Shown: piece after piece, positions 54,145-62,477 of the stretch | How the letters are laid out: every line of letters starts with the position of its first letter | How positions within the stretch are numbered: position 1 is the first letter of the stretch | Assembly: GCF_003752465.1 (NCBI RefSeq) | Contig: NZ_RKHJ01000001.1 | Coordinates: 2,170,001-2,234,000 of the forward strand | DNA length: 64,000 nucleotides | Source of the DNA: Agrococcus jenensis | GTDB lineage: Bacteria > Actinomycetota > Actinomycetes > Actinomycetales > Microbacteriaceae | Reading direction: 5' to 3' | The notes under the pieces: generated by a model | Databases searched by the model: none | Seen by the model: the letters and a program-made list of their open reading frames with translations, nothing else | Told to the model about the DNA's origin: nothing | Position numbers and translations under genes: made by a program

Positions 54145-55146
54145 TCAGACGAGCTCGGCGACGAGGCGCTCGACGCGCTGCGCGATGTCGTCGCGGATCG
54201 CGGCGACGCCCTCGGGCGACGCGAGCGCGGGGTCGCCCACCGCCCAGTCCTCGTACCGGACACCGGGGATGATCGGGCAGACGTCGCCGCATCCCATGGT
54301 GACGACGACGTCGGCGGCGCGGACGGCATCGTCCGTGAGCGGCTTGGGGAAGGCCTCGGACTCGGCGGCGTCGTCGATCGACGCGAGCAGCGGGCGCACG
54401 GTCGGGTGGACCGCAGCGGCGGGGGAGGAGCCGGCGGAGCGTGCCACGACGCGTCCTTGCGAGAGCTGCTGGACGAGCGCGGCGGCGAGCTGCGAGCGAC
54501 CCGCGTTCGCCACGCAGACGAAGAGCACCTGCGGCGCCCCCGCGGCGCGATCGCGCGTCAGGTCGGCGAGGCGCTGCCGGGCGAAGCGCTCCGTCAGCGG
54601 CACTAGGTGCGCGGTGATCCTCGCGGTGCGCGCGAGCCCGGCGTAGGACTCGCGCACGACGCCGGTGACCGCGTCGGGGCTCACCCCGGGGAACCGCGAC
54701 CTCAGCGAGGACGCGAGATGCGTGAGGGCCTCGTCGACGTCATCGAGCCCGAGGTGCAGCGCTGCATCGCGAGGGGGCGTGAGCGCCGCCGGAGCGAAGC
54801 TCTCGAGCAGGGCGGTGATCGCGGGTCGGGCGGCAGCATCGATCGAGTACCAGACCCACGTGCCTCGGCGCTCGGAGACGAGCACACCCGCATCCTTGAG
54901 CACTCTCAGGTGGTGGGAGACGGTGGGCTGCGAGACGTCGGCGAGCTCGGCGAGGTCGCACACGCAGGACTCGCCTCGAGGGTCCGAGGCGATGGCCGAG
55001 AGCATGCGCAGCCGCAGCGGGTCGGCGAGCGACTTCAGCGCCGCGGCGACGGTTGAGGCGGCCTGCTCGCTGATGGCGTGGGACGCGGTCGGCGAGCACG
55101 GAGCGCTCGTCGCCGTGGTGCTGGTCCCCCGTCCTTGTATCGACAC
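54145..55146 (-). CDS. arsR: ArsR repressor fused to an ArsC-type arsenate reductase
   Basis: 333 aa from GTG 55146; no other start codon exists before the HTH, and the GTG lies right beside a TATAGA element, so the start is uncertain. Residues about 30-130 are an ArsR winged helix (LADPLRLRMLSAIASDP, metal-binding SCVCDLAELADVSQPTVSHH) and 210-333 are an ArsC fold (VLFVCVANAGRSQLAAALVQ, MGCGDVCPIIPGVRYEDW). A bridging helical region (ALTHLASSLRSRFPGVSPD) is the three-helix part of this fusion. The repressor senses arsenite; the attached reductase would make it from arsenate. Confidence 0.88.
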   Translation of the reverse strand: MSIQGRGTSTTATSAPCSPTASHAISEQAASTVAAALKSLADPLRLRMLSAIASDPRGESCVCDLAELADVSQPTVSHHLRVLKDAGVLVSERRGTWVWYSIDAAARPAITALLESFAPAALTPPRDAALHLGLDDVDEALTHLASSLRSRFPGVSPDAVTGVVRESYAGLARTARITAHLVPLTERFARQRLADLTRDRAAGAPQVLFVCVANAGRSQLAAALVQQLSQGRVVARSAGSSPAAAVHPTVRPLLASIDDAAESEAFPKPLTDDAVRAADVVVTMGCGDVCPIIPGVRYEDWAVGDPALASPEGVAAIRDDIAQRVERLVAELV

Positions 55147-55171
55147 GCTTCTATATTGACGGACATCGATG
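55137..55171. promoter_or_regulatory. Putative ArsR operator/promoter of the ArsR-ArsC gene
   Basis: Plus-strand GTATCGAC (55137-55144), TATATTGAC (55152-55160, giving TATA on the minus strand) and the palindrome CATCGATG (55164-55171). The same GTATCGAC and GTCAATG half-sites recur between the ArsO and second ArsR genes. Confidence 0.5.
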
Positions 55172-55219
55172 CACGACGCAACCGGGAGCGTCCTGCAGCG
55201 ACCAGCATGCTGATCTCGG

Positions 55220-56506
55220 TCACACCGTCGCGCGCTCCAGCTCGATCGGCACCGGCGCGGCGCAGCAGCTGCTCCCGCCGAAGTCGCCGCTGCCGCCGCA
55301 GACCCCCGTCTCGGGCAGCACGAGCTCGTTGCGCGCGGCCGCCTCGTGGTCGCCGGCGAGCTCGGCGACGACGCTCCGCACCTGCTCGTAGCCGGTGAGC
55401 GCGAGGAAGGTCGGCGCACGGCCGTAGCTCTTCGCCCCGATCACGTACAGGCCGCGCTCGGGCTGCGCGAGCTCGGCAGCGCCGGTCGCCGCGACCGTGC
55501 CGCAGGAGTGGACGTTCGGGTCGATCTCCGCGGCCAGGCCCGCGACCGAGTCGAGCGCGGGATCGATCGCGATCCGCACCTCCGACAGGATCGACAGGTC
55601 GGGACGAAACCCAGTGAGGGCGAACAGCCGAGCGATCGGTCCGTGCTCGCGGCCGTCCTCGGCGACGAGCACGACGCCGTCGCCGGACGTGCGGATCTCA
55701 TCCACCCGGAAGCCCGTCACGAGCTCGACCGAGCCTCGCTCGATCGCGCGGCGAGCGCGCACCCCGAGCGACGCGCGCTGGGGGAGCGCATCCGCCTCGC
55801 CACCGCCCAGCGCGCCCTCGACCGACGGACGCCGCAGGAGCCACGTGACGCGGGTGCCGGGGTGGCGCTCCGCGAGCTCGGCGAGGCGCAGCACCGCGTG
55901 CACCGCGGAGTGGCCTGCGCCGACGACCGCGACGTGCGCGCCGGCCAGTGCGCGCACGTCGGCCGGGATGCGGTACCCGATGTGCACCGCGGCCGCCCGC
56001 TCGCCGAGCGCGGGGGTGCCGTCGGCGCCCGCCGGCCCGGGCTGGCTCCAGGTGCCGGATGCGTCGAGCACGGCCTGTGCGAGCAGGCGCTGCTCGCGAC
56101 CGTCGTGGTCGACGACGCGCACGGCGAACGGCTGCTCGTCGCGGCCGCCATCGACGACCTTGTCGCGGCCCAGGCGCGTGACCGACGTCACCTCCAGGCC
56201 GAAGCGGATGCGGTCGCCGAGTGTGTCCGCGAGCGGCACCAGGTAGTCCCGCACCCACGCCTCGCCCTTCGGGTAGCCCGACGTCGGGATGGCGTGCCCC
56301 GCCGCCTGCAGCAGCCGCCGGCTCGCCGAGTCGACGAGCTCGTCCCATGCCGAGAAGAGCCGCACGTGGCCCCACTCCGAGACGGCAGCGCCCGCGCCGG
56401 CGCCCCGCTCGAGCACGATCGGCTTGAAGCCGCGCTCGAGCAGGTGCGCCGCTGCGGCGAGGCCCTGCGGGCCGGCGCCGATGACGATGACAGGAAGGTC
56501 GGTCAT
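55220..56506 (-). CDS. ArsO-like flavin-dependent monooxygenase/NAD(P)-binding protein
   Basis: 428 aa from ATG 56506 (GAGGAG upstream). FAD-binding GAGPQGLAAAAHLLERGFKP near residue 10, NAD(P)H-binding VAVVGAGHSAVHAVLRLAEL near residue 180, and GFRPDLS later. ArsO-type flavoproteins occur in ars operons beside arsR and MFS genes. The C-terminus ends in a cysteine cluster (GVCGGSGDFGGSSCCAAP), which suits binding of a trivalent arsenical or a metal. Its exact reaction is not proved. Confidence 0.82.
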   Translation of the reverse strand: MTDLPVIVIGAGPQGLAAAAHLLERGFKPIVLERGAGAGAAVSEWGHVRLFSAWDELVDSASRRLLQAAGHAIPTSGYPKGEAWVRDYLVPLADTLGDRIRFGLEVTSVTRLGRDKVVDGGRDEQPFAVRVVDHDGREQRLLAQAVLDASGTWSQPGPAGADGTPALGERAAAVHIGYRIPADVRALAGAHVAVVGAGHSAVHAVLRLAELAERHPGTRVTWLLRRPSVEGALGGGEADALPQRASLGVRARRAIERGSVELVTGFRVDEIRTSGDGVVLVAEDGREHGPIARLFALTGFRPDLSILSEVRIAIDPALDSVAGLAAEIDPNVHSCGTVAATGAAELAQPERGLYVIGAKSYGRAPTFLALTGYEQVRSVVAELAGDHEAAARNELVLPETGVCGGSGDFGGSSCCAAPVPIELERATV

Positions 56507-56516
56507 GGTGCTCCTC

Positions 56517-56572
56517 GTATCGAAGGATGTCGATGCGTCGATCGTGCAACAACGTATCGACGTTTGTCAATG
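56517..56572. promoter_or_regulatory. Divergent ars promoter with repeated TATCGA/TCGATG half-sites
   Basis: The 85-bp gap between the ArsO and second ArsR genes has TATCGA (56518-56523), GTCGATGCGTCGAT (56529-56542), GTATCGAC (56554-56561) and TGTCAATG (56565-56572). These fit ArsR operators and match elements at 55137-55171, so both promoters are likely under the same kind of repressor. Confidence 0.5.
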
Positions 56573-56591
56573 CGTGTGGCAGACTGCCGCC

Positions 56592-56939
56592 ATGACCGCA
56601 ACCACGACGATCGTCGCCGACGCGTCGAAGACGTGCTGCACCCCGGCGGAGCCCACCGTGACCGTCGACGAGGCCGCGCGGATCGCGAGGACGTTCAAGG
56701 CCATGGCCGATCCCACACGCGTCCGACTGCTGTCGCTCATCGCCGCGGGCGAGCAGGGCGAGGCGTGCATCTGCGACCTCACCGATCCGGTCGGGCTCTC
56801 GCAGGGCACGGTGTCGCACCACATGCGGATCCTCGCGGAAGCCGGACTGGTCGAGCGCGAGCAGCGCGGCAAGTGGGCCTACTACTCCGTGGTCCGGCCA
56901 GCGCTCGACGCCGCGGCCTCCGCGCTCCGCGCCTTCTGA
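56592..56939 (+). CDS. arsR: ArsR-family repressor
   Basis: 115 aa from ATG 56592. Winged helix with FKAMADPTRVRLLSLIAAGE, metal-binding ACICDLTDPVGLSQGTVSHH (C-x-C in the recognition-helix region) and the wing LVEREQRGKWAYYSV. A second cysteine pair TCC lies near the N-terminus (KTCCTPAE). Transcribed divergently from the ArsO-like gene and 13 bp ahead of the MFS transporter, so it probably controls both. No strong ribosome binding site visible. Confidence 0.92.
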   Translation: MTATTTIVADASKTCCTPAEPTVTVDEAARIARTFKAMADPTRVRLLSLIAAGEQGEACICDLTDPVGLSQGTVSHHMRILAEAGLVEREQRGKWAYYSVVRPALDAAASALRAF

Positions 56940-56952
56940 CGGGAGCGGCTGC

Positions 56953-58149
56953 GTGAGCGCCGACGCTCCGGCCGACGGGGTCGCGCTCGCAGCCCGAGCC
57001 GGCCGCTGGCGGCTCGCCGCGCTCTCCGGTGGTCAGGTCATCAGCTGGGGCATCCTCTACTACGCCCTGATCGTCGCCGCGCCGGTCATCGCGGCCGACA
57101 CGGGATGGGCGCTCACCACGGTGATGCTGGCCTTCTCGGCCGGGCTCGTGACGTCTGCGATCGCCGGGGTGCTCGTCGGGCGATGGCTCGACCGCAGCAG
57201 CCCGCGGCTCATCATGACCGGTGGCAGCGTCGTCGGGGCGGTCGGCCTCGTGATCGTCAGCTCCGCACACGACGTGCCCTGGTTCGTGCTGGGCTGGATC
57301 GTGGTCGGATCGGGGCAGTCGGCCGTGCTGTACCAGGCGGCGTTCACCGTCATCACGCGCAGGCACGCAGCCGACCGTCGTCGCGCGATGACCGTCGTCA
57401 CGCTCGCGGGCGGCCTCGCGTCCACGGTCTTCGCTCCCGTGGTCGCGGGCTTGCTCAGCGTGCTCGACTGGCGCGCGGCCATGCTCGTGCTCGCGGCCGT
57501 CCTCGTCGTGACGACCACGCCGCTGCATTGGTGGAGCCTCGAGCGCGTCTGGCCGCCACGGCCTCCGAGCCCTGCGGATGAGCCGCGACACACCGTCTCG
57601 ACGGTGCTGCGCACGCGGCGGTTCTGGGCGCTGGAGCTGTCGATGATCGCCGTCGCGGCGTCGCTGTACAGCGTGACCCTCGCGATCATCCCGCTCTCCA
57701 CCGAGCGCGGCATGACGTACGAGCTCGCGGCGTGGGGGCTCGGGCTGCTGGGCGCCGGCCAGGTGCTCGGCCGGGTCCTGTACGTCGCGCTGCCGCACGC
57801 CGCGTCGCCGTGGGTGCCGCTCGCCCTGACCGCTGCAGCGAGCGCACTCACCCTCGGGCTGCTGGCCGTCGTGCCCGGCCCGCCATGGCTGCTGATCCTG
57901 ATCGGCATCGGCGCGGGCGCCGTGCGCGGCGCGCAGACGCTCGTGCAGGGATCCGCGGTCGCGGACCGGTGGGGCACACGGGACTACGGGGCGATCAACG
58001 GCGCCTTCGCCGCGCCCATCACAGCGGTGACGGCGGTCGGGCCCGCGCTCGGACCCGTGCTCGCCGTCGCGACGGGCTCCTACGCCATGATGGGGCTCCT
58101 CGCCGCGGCCCTCGCGCTCGTCGGCCTCGCGCTGGCCCGCCTCACGTGA
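56953..58149 (+). CDS. Major facilitator superfamily transporter of the ars cluster
   Basis: 398 aa from GTG 56953, 13 bp after the arsR stop. Twelve hydrophobic segments; conserved loop VGRWLDRSSPRLIM (between helices 2 and 3) and the central cytoplasmic loop LERVWPPRPPSPADEPRHTV. No ArsB or Acr3 pump is present in the cluster, so this MFS protein is the candidate arsenical exporter. Which species it exports is unknown. Confidence 0.85.
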   Translation: MSADAPADGVALAARAGRWRLAALSGGQVISWGILYYALIVAAPVIAADTGWALTTVMLAFSAGLVTSAIAGVLVGRWLDRSSPRLIMTGGSVVGAVGLVIVSSAHDVPWFVLGWIVVGSGQSAVLYQAAFTVITRRHAADRRRAMTVVTLAGGLASTVFAPVVAGLLSVLDWRAAMLVLAAVLVVTTTPLHWWSLERVWPPRPPSPADEPRHTVSTVLRTRRFWALELSMIAVAASLYSVTLAIIPLSTERGMTYELAAWGLGLLGAGQVLGRVLYVALPHAASPWVPLALTAAASALTLGLLAVVPGPPWLLILIGIGAGAVRGAQTLVQGSAVADRWGTRDYGAINGAFAAPITAVTAVGPALGPVLAVATGSYAMMGLLAAALALVGLALARLT

Positions 58150-58162
58150 CGGCGCGAGCGCC

Positions 58163-59041
58163 TCAGCGCTCGGAGACCGCCTCTGCAGCGGGCGTCGCCT
58201 CCTGCGTCGCCGCCCACGAGGCGAGCATCCGCAGCGCGTCCGCGGTCGGCGATCCCGCAGCCGCGGTGTAGACGTTGAGCACCAGCCCGGGCTCGCTCGG
58301 GAGCTCCATCGACTCGTAGTCGAGGTCGAGATCCCCGACGACCGGATGGTGGAGGCGCTTGCGTCCGCTGCGATGGAACATCACGTCGCGGGATGCCCAG
58401 CGCTGGCGGAAGAGCTCGCTCTGCATCGACAGCTCGCCCACGAGGGCGATGAGGTCAGGGTCGTGCGGGTTGCTGCCGACTTCCATGCGCAGCATCGCGG
58501 CGGCGTCGTTCGCGATCTGATCGTAGTCGCGCCAGAACACGCGAGCCGCGGGGTTGAGGTAGGCGAAGCGCGTCGTGTTCACGGGCCGTCGCGGGTCGTC
58601 GAAGACGGGGGCGTAGAGGGCCCGGCCCATCCGGTTGGTCGCCAGGATGTCGTGCCGGCCGTTGCGCACCCACGCCGGGCTGTCGATCGCGTCGAGCACC
58701 TGCTGGACGGCGGGGCGCACGGCGCTGGTCGCGCGGGCGCGACGGGGTCGTGTCGGCCCGCTCGCGCGGGCGAGGTCGAACAGGTGCTGCCGCTCTGCGT
58801 CGTCGAGCTTGAGCGTCGAGGCGAGCGCGTCGAGGACGCTCTCCGAGGCTCCCGCGAGGTTGCCCCGCTCGAGGCGGACGTAGTAGTCGACCGAGACGCC
58901 TGCGAGCATCGCGACCTCTTCGCGGCGCAGGCCGGGGACGCGTCGGTTGCCGCCGTACGCGGGCAGGCCGGCGTCCTGCGGCGTGATGCGCGCGCGGCGC
59001 GAGCTGAGGAACTCGCGTACCTCGTTCCTGACGTCTCCCAT
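58163..59041 (-). CDS. XRE-family regulator with MmyB-like ligand-binding domain
   Basis: 292 aa from ATG 59041. HTH near residues 33-85 (RVPGLRREEVAMLAGVSVDYYVRLERGNLAG) and a C-terminal MmyB-like PAS-type domain (PAWVRNGRHDILATNRMGRAL, YLNPAARVFWRDYDQIANDAA). These regulators bind fatty-acid-like ligands and usually repress a neighbouring oxidoreductase gene, which is not seen here. Converges on the MFS gene with a 13-bp gap. Confidence 0.9.
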   Translation of the reverse strand: MGDVRNEVREFLSSRRARITPQDAGLPAYGGNRRVPGLRREEVAMLAGVSVDYYVRLERGNLAGASESVLDALASTLKLDDAERQHLFDLARASGPTRPRRARATSAVRPAVQQVLDAIDSPAWVRNGRHDILATNRMGRALYAPVFDDPRRPVNTTRFAYLNPAARVFWRDYDQIANDAAAMLRMEVGSNPHDPDLIALVGELSMQSELFRQRWASRDVMFHRSGRKRLHHPVVGDLDLDYESMELPSEPGLVLNVYTAAAGSPTADALRMLASWAATQEATPAAEAVSER

Positions 59042-59148
59042 GCCGACCACGCTACGCGCGGCGCTCGCCGGCCGGGAGGCACGGTCACTACCCCTCACCG
59101 GTGCGGGCCAGGTAGGTCTCGGCGCAGACGAGCCTCCGGGCTCCGCGC

Positions 59149-59970
59149 TCAGAGCGTCGCGGCGTGATCGGGCACGAACCGGAGCTCCTCGAGCGGCGGG
59201 CGGGCCGTTCCGGCGGGGGCGGGCCGCTCGGGGAAGTCGACCTCGTCCGGGTCGAGCCGGTCGTACGGGACCTGGCTGAGGAGGTGCTTGATGGTGTTCA
59301 GCCGAGCAGCGCGCTTGTCGTCGCTGTTGATCGACCACCACGGCGCGTGCGCCCGATCGGTGACGTCGAACATGGCGTCCTTGGCCTGGGAGTAGTCCTC
59401 CCACTTGGTGATCGACAGCAGGTCGGTGTCCGAGAGCTTCCAGCGCCGCATCGGGTCGTTGAGCCGGGACCGGAATCGCTTCTCCTGCTCGGTGTCCGAG
59501 ACGGAGTACCAGTACTTCACGAGGATGATGCCGTCGTCGACGAGCATCTGCTCCACGACGGGCGCCTGCGCGAGGAAGCGGTCGTACTCCTCCTCGGTGC
59601 AGTAGCCCATCACGCGCTCGACGCCGGCGCGGTTGTACCAGGAGCGGTCCATCAGCACGATCTCGCCCTTGGTGGGCAGCCGCTCGATGTACCGCTGGAA
59701 GTACCACTGGCCCTTCTCGCGCTCGGTGGGCTGCGGCAGCGCGACCACGCGGGCGTGGCGCGGGTTGAGGTACTGCATCACCCGCTTGATCGCACCGCCC
59801 TTGCCGGCGGCGTCACGGCCCTCGAAGAGGACGAGGATGCGGGCGTCGGCCGCGATGACCCACTGCTGCATGCTGACGAGCTCGACCTGCAGGCGCTTGA
59901 GCTCCTGCTCGTACTTCTGCTTGTCGACGCGTCGGGTCTTCTGCTTCTTGCCCTGCTTCTTGCTCGCCAT
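59149..59970 (-). CDS. ppk2: Polyphosphate kinase 2
   Basis: 273 aa, class I PPK2. Transfers phosphate between polyphosphate and nucleoside diphosphates. Walker A GRDAAGKGG at residues 51-59, lid and Walker B MDRSWYNRAGVERVMG near 107-122, and WYFQRYIERLPTKGEIVL between. Basic N-terminus MASKKQGKKQKTRRVDK. A downstream neighbour of this type is a HAD phosphatase but no functional link is shown. Confidence 0.95.
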   Translation of the reverse strand: MASKKQGKKQKTRRVDKQKYEQELKRLQVELVSMQQWVIAADARILVLFEGRDAAGKGGAIKRVMQYLNPRHARVVALPQPTEREKGQWYFQRYIERLPTKGEIVLMDRSWYNRAGVERVMGYCTEEEYDRFLAQAPVVEQMLVDDGIILVKYWYSVSDTEQEKRFRSRLNDPMRRWKLSDTDLLSITKWEDYSQAKDAMFDVTDRAHAPWWSINSDDKRAARLNTIKHLLSQVPYDRLDPDEVDFPERPAPAGTARPPLEELRFVPDHAATL

Positions 59971-60050
59971 GGCGTGTGCTCTCGATCGGGGAGCGGATCC
60001 GCCGGTTGGCGTTCGGCCGCTCGGTCATCATGGCAGGCACGCCCGGAAGG

Positions 60051-60692
60051 TCACCGCAGCAGCAGCTCGAACGGCACCGGGCTCGCGCGATACCGCGCTG
60101 CGGAGTGTCGCGACGGCGCGACGAGCACGACGGATGCGGCCGCCTCGGCCGTCGGGTAGTCGTCGAACGAGTCGGTCCAGAAGCGCCGCTGCTCGATCGG
60201 GATGCCGGCCTCGCGGATCGCCGTGAGCTTGCTGGCGCCGCGGATGTGGCGCTCGAAGACGGGGCCGGTCGGCGTCCAGCGGAGCGTGGAGGCCAGCAGC
60301 AGGTCGTGCTCGACGCCGGCAGCGGCGAGGAACGCCGCTGCCAGGCGGTGCTCGGAGCCGGTGGCGACGACGATGTGCGCGCCCTCGCGTTGCAGCCCCG
60401 CTGCCACCTCGAGCATCGAGCGACGGCTCGCGATCCTGCCGAGCCGCGCCCCGACGTCGCGCGCCAGCGCGTCGTACATCGGCTCAGGCATGCCGCGCAG
60501 GAGGGTGCGCGCCACCTCACGGGAGGCGGCCGCGTGCCGCGGCACGTCGTGACCGGCGCGCAGCCAGCGGGCGAGCGCGGGAGCGCTGCGCGCGCCCATG
60601 ACGGGGGAGCGGCGAGCCGCCTCGACCAGCAGCGTGGCGAAGGTGTCGCGCGTCGAGAGCACGCCGTCGAGGTCGAGCACCGCATCCGTCAT
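60051..60692 (-). CDS. HAD-family phosphatase (SerB/phosphatase-like)
   Basis: 213 aa from ATG 60692. HAD motifs: DLDGVLS (motif I with nucleophile Asp near residue 7), VVATGSEHRLAAAFLAAAG (motif II), SKLTAIREAGI (motif III Lys), and FWTDSFDDYPTAEAA (motif IV). Helical cap (residues about 15-95) fits the class IB/SerB group, and ends with PSRHSAARYRASPVPFELLL. Substrate unknown. Confidence 0.85.
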   Translation of the reverse strand: MTDAVLDLDGVLSTRDTFATLLVEAARRSPVMGARSAPALARWLRAGHDVPRHAAASREVARTLLRGMPEPMYDALARDVGARLGRIASRRSMLEVAAGLQREGAHIVVATGSEHRLAAAFLAAAGVEHDLLLASTLRWTPTGPVFERHIRGASKLTAIREAGIPIEQRRFWTDSFDDYPTAEAAASVVLVAPSRHSAARYRASPVPFELLLR

Positions 60693-60739
60693 GGTCGTCA
60701 GCCTGCCAGTGCTTGCCCTGCAGTGCCCGGCGAGCGGCG

Positions 60740-61165
60740 TCAGGGCAGGGCGTGACCGGGCTGCAGCTCGCTGCGGCTCAGGCGCGTCGGCCGGAACTCC
60801 TGGATGCTCACGAGCGTCGGGTCGGGCGCGACCCCGGGGCCGCCGGCGTTCACCCACTCCACGATGTCGCTCGTCACCGCGGTGTCGTTCACCTCGCCGA
60901 TCCAGACGGGCGTGGCACCGGCAGCGCTGCCAGCTTCGCTCGGCAGCACCACCACGACGTTCGAGTGCTCGCACGCGTCGAGGCACTTGCTCGGGACGAC
61001 CTTCGCCGATCCAGCCGTGCCATCGCGGAAGGCCGTGAGCTGCGCGCTGTGGTCGACCTCCGGATGCTTGCGCCGGCTGCCGCAGTCACCGCCGCGGCAG
61101 ACGACGACGGTCAGCTCCTCCGGGGGCGCGGACGGCTTCGGTCGCTTCGAGCGCTGCTTCGCCAT
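60740..61165 (-). CDS. Thioredoxin-like 2Fe-2S ferredoxin-domain protein
   Basis: 141 aa from ATG 61165. Basic N-terminus (MAKQRSKRPKPSAPPE) then VVVCRGGDCGSRRK and VVPSKCLDACEHSNVVVV, four cysteines in the C-x4-C...C-x3-C spacing of thin (thioredoxin-fold) 2Fe-2S ferredoxins such as the NuoE/bidirectional hydrogenase type. Electron transfer role unknown. Its start is 7 bp from the stop of the NYN-LOTUS gene (61173), same strand, so they are probably one transcript. Confidence 0.85.
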   Translation of the reverse strand: MAKQRSKRPKPSAPPEELTVVVCRGGDCGSRRKHPEVDHSAQLTAFRDGTAGSAKVVPSKCLDACEHSNVVVVLPSEAGSAAGATPVWIGEVNDTAVTSDIVEWVNAGGPGVAPDPTLVSIQEFRPTRLSRSELQPGHALP

Positions 61166-61172
61166 GGCGCTC

Positions 61173-61910
61173 CTAGCTCCCGTTCCCGCGCTTGCGCATC
61201 TGCAGGCCGCCTTGCGGACGCGGACCCACCAGGAAGAGCTCGGTCGCGCGCACGAGGTCGGACAGCTTCGCGTATCCCCAGTTGCGGGAGTCGAAGTCGG
61301 GGTGCTGCTTGCGCATGAACTGGCCCACCGCTCCCAGGTCTGCCCACCCGTCCTCGCCGGACGCGGCGTCCACAGCGGCACGCAGACCCGAGACGAGCTT
61401 GGTGTCCGCGCGCAGCTTGGGCGTCGGCGTTCGGGTCGGCACCGGTGCGGTCGCGGCGCTCTCGGCCGCGGGGGCGTCGAGCACCTCCAGGTACGTGAAC
61501 TGGTCGCAGGCGTTGCGGAAGGCCTCGGGCGTCTTCCGCTCGCCGAAGCCGTAGACCGTGATCCCCTCCTCGCGGATGCGGGAGGCGAGGCGGGTGAAGT
61601 CGCTGTCGGATGACACGATGCAGAAGCCCTGGAAGCGACGCGTGTACAGCAGGTCCATCGCATCGATGATGAGTGCGCTGTCCGTCGCGTTCTTGCCCGT
61701 GGTGTTCGCGAACTGCTGCATCGGCTGGATGACGTGCTCGCTGGCGGCGTGCTTCCACGAGCTCAGCTCCGGCCGCGTCCAGTCGCCGTAGACGCGCTTC
61801 ACGGAGGCGGTGCCGAAGCGCGCGATCTCGGTGAGCACCGCGCCGATCTTCGCCGGCGAGACGTTGTCGGCGTCGACGAGGACGGCCAGCAGGTCGTGAG
61901 GCTTCGCCAT
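61173..61910 (-). CDS. NYN-domain protein with C-terminal OST-HTH/LOTUS domain
   Basis: 245 aa from ATG 61910. NYN (PIN-like) nuclease domain: LVDADNVSPAK (Asp near residues 11-13), KNATDSALIIDAMDLLYTRR, VSSDSDFTRLASRIREEG, conserved acidic residues for metal-dependent RNA cleavage. After a Pro/Thr linker, a LOTUS domain (about 165-235: LVSGLRAAVDAASGEDGWAD, LGAVGQFMRKQHPDFDSRNW, GYAKLSDLVRATELFLVG) that in other systems binds RNA. Predicted RNA-processing enzyme, target unknown. Divergent from ohrR. Confidence 0.9.
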   Translation of the reverse strand: MAKPHDLLAVLVDADNVSPAKIGAVLTEIARFGTASVKRVYGDWTRPELSSWKHAASEHVIQPMQQFANTTGKNATDSALIIDAMDLLYTRRFQGFCIVSSDSDFTRLASRIREEGITVYGFGERKTPEAFRNACDQFTYLEVLDAPAAESAATAPVPTRTPTPKLRADTKLVSGLRAAVDAASGEDGWADLGAVGQFMRKQHPDFDSRNWGYAKLSDLVRATELFLVGPRPQGGLQMRKRGNGS

Positions 61911-61992
61911 GGGTCCAGCATGGCAGTGGCACGCTCGGCCTCCGCGCGGGCGCTTAGGCTGAGGGATCGGAACGATCGACCAAGGGAGCGGG

Positions 61993-62460
61993 ATGGAGCA
62001 GGAGCAGGAGCAGCAGATCGCAGACGATCCGCTCGCGCTCGAGCGCCAGGTCTGCTTCGCCCTGGCGGCCGCGTCGCGCAGCATCGTCAACGCGTATCGG
62101 CCGGTGCTGCAGCCGCTCGGCCTCTCGCATCCCCAGTACCTGGTGATGCTCGCGCTGTGGGGCTCCTCGCCGCTCTCGCTCAGGACGCTGAGCGAGATGC
62201 TGCGGCTCGAGCCCGCCACCGCCTCGCCGCTCGTGAAGCGCCTCGAAGCTGCCGGGCTCGTGTCCCGCACGCGCCGGCCCGGCGACGAGCGGACGCTCGA
62301 CATCGCCCTGACCGAGGAGGGCCGTCTGCTCCGCGAGAAGGCGTCGGCGGTGCCCGGCACGATGGTCGAGCGGCTGGGGCTCGAGCTCGACGAGCTGGAG
62401 CAGCTGCGCTCGCTGATGGGGCGGCTGATGGACGCCGCCGACCGTTCGCCGAAGGCCTAG
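61993..62460 (+). CDS. ohrR: MarR-family regulator, OhrR type
   Basis: 155 aa. The redox-sensing cysteine Cys21 in LERQVCFALAAASRSI and the opening match OhrR, the organic-hydroperoxide repressor. Winged helix follows: LSHPQYLVMLALWGSSPLSL, LRTLSEMLRLEPATASPLVK, LVSRTRRPGDERTLDIALTEEG. The partner ohr peroxidase gene is not adjacent in the window. Ribosome binding site AGGGAGCGGG precedes the ATG. Confidence 0.9.
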   Translation: MEQEQEQQIADDPLALERQVCFALAAASRSIVNAYRPVLQPLGLSHPQYLVMLALWGSSPLSLRTLSEMLRLEPATASPLVKRLEAAGLVSRTRRPGDERTLDIALTEEGRLLREKASAVPGTMVERLGLELDELEQLRSLMGRLMDAADRSPKA

Positions 62461-62477
62461 TCGACGCTGTCCGGCCG

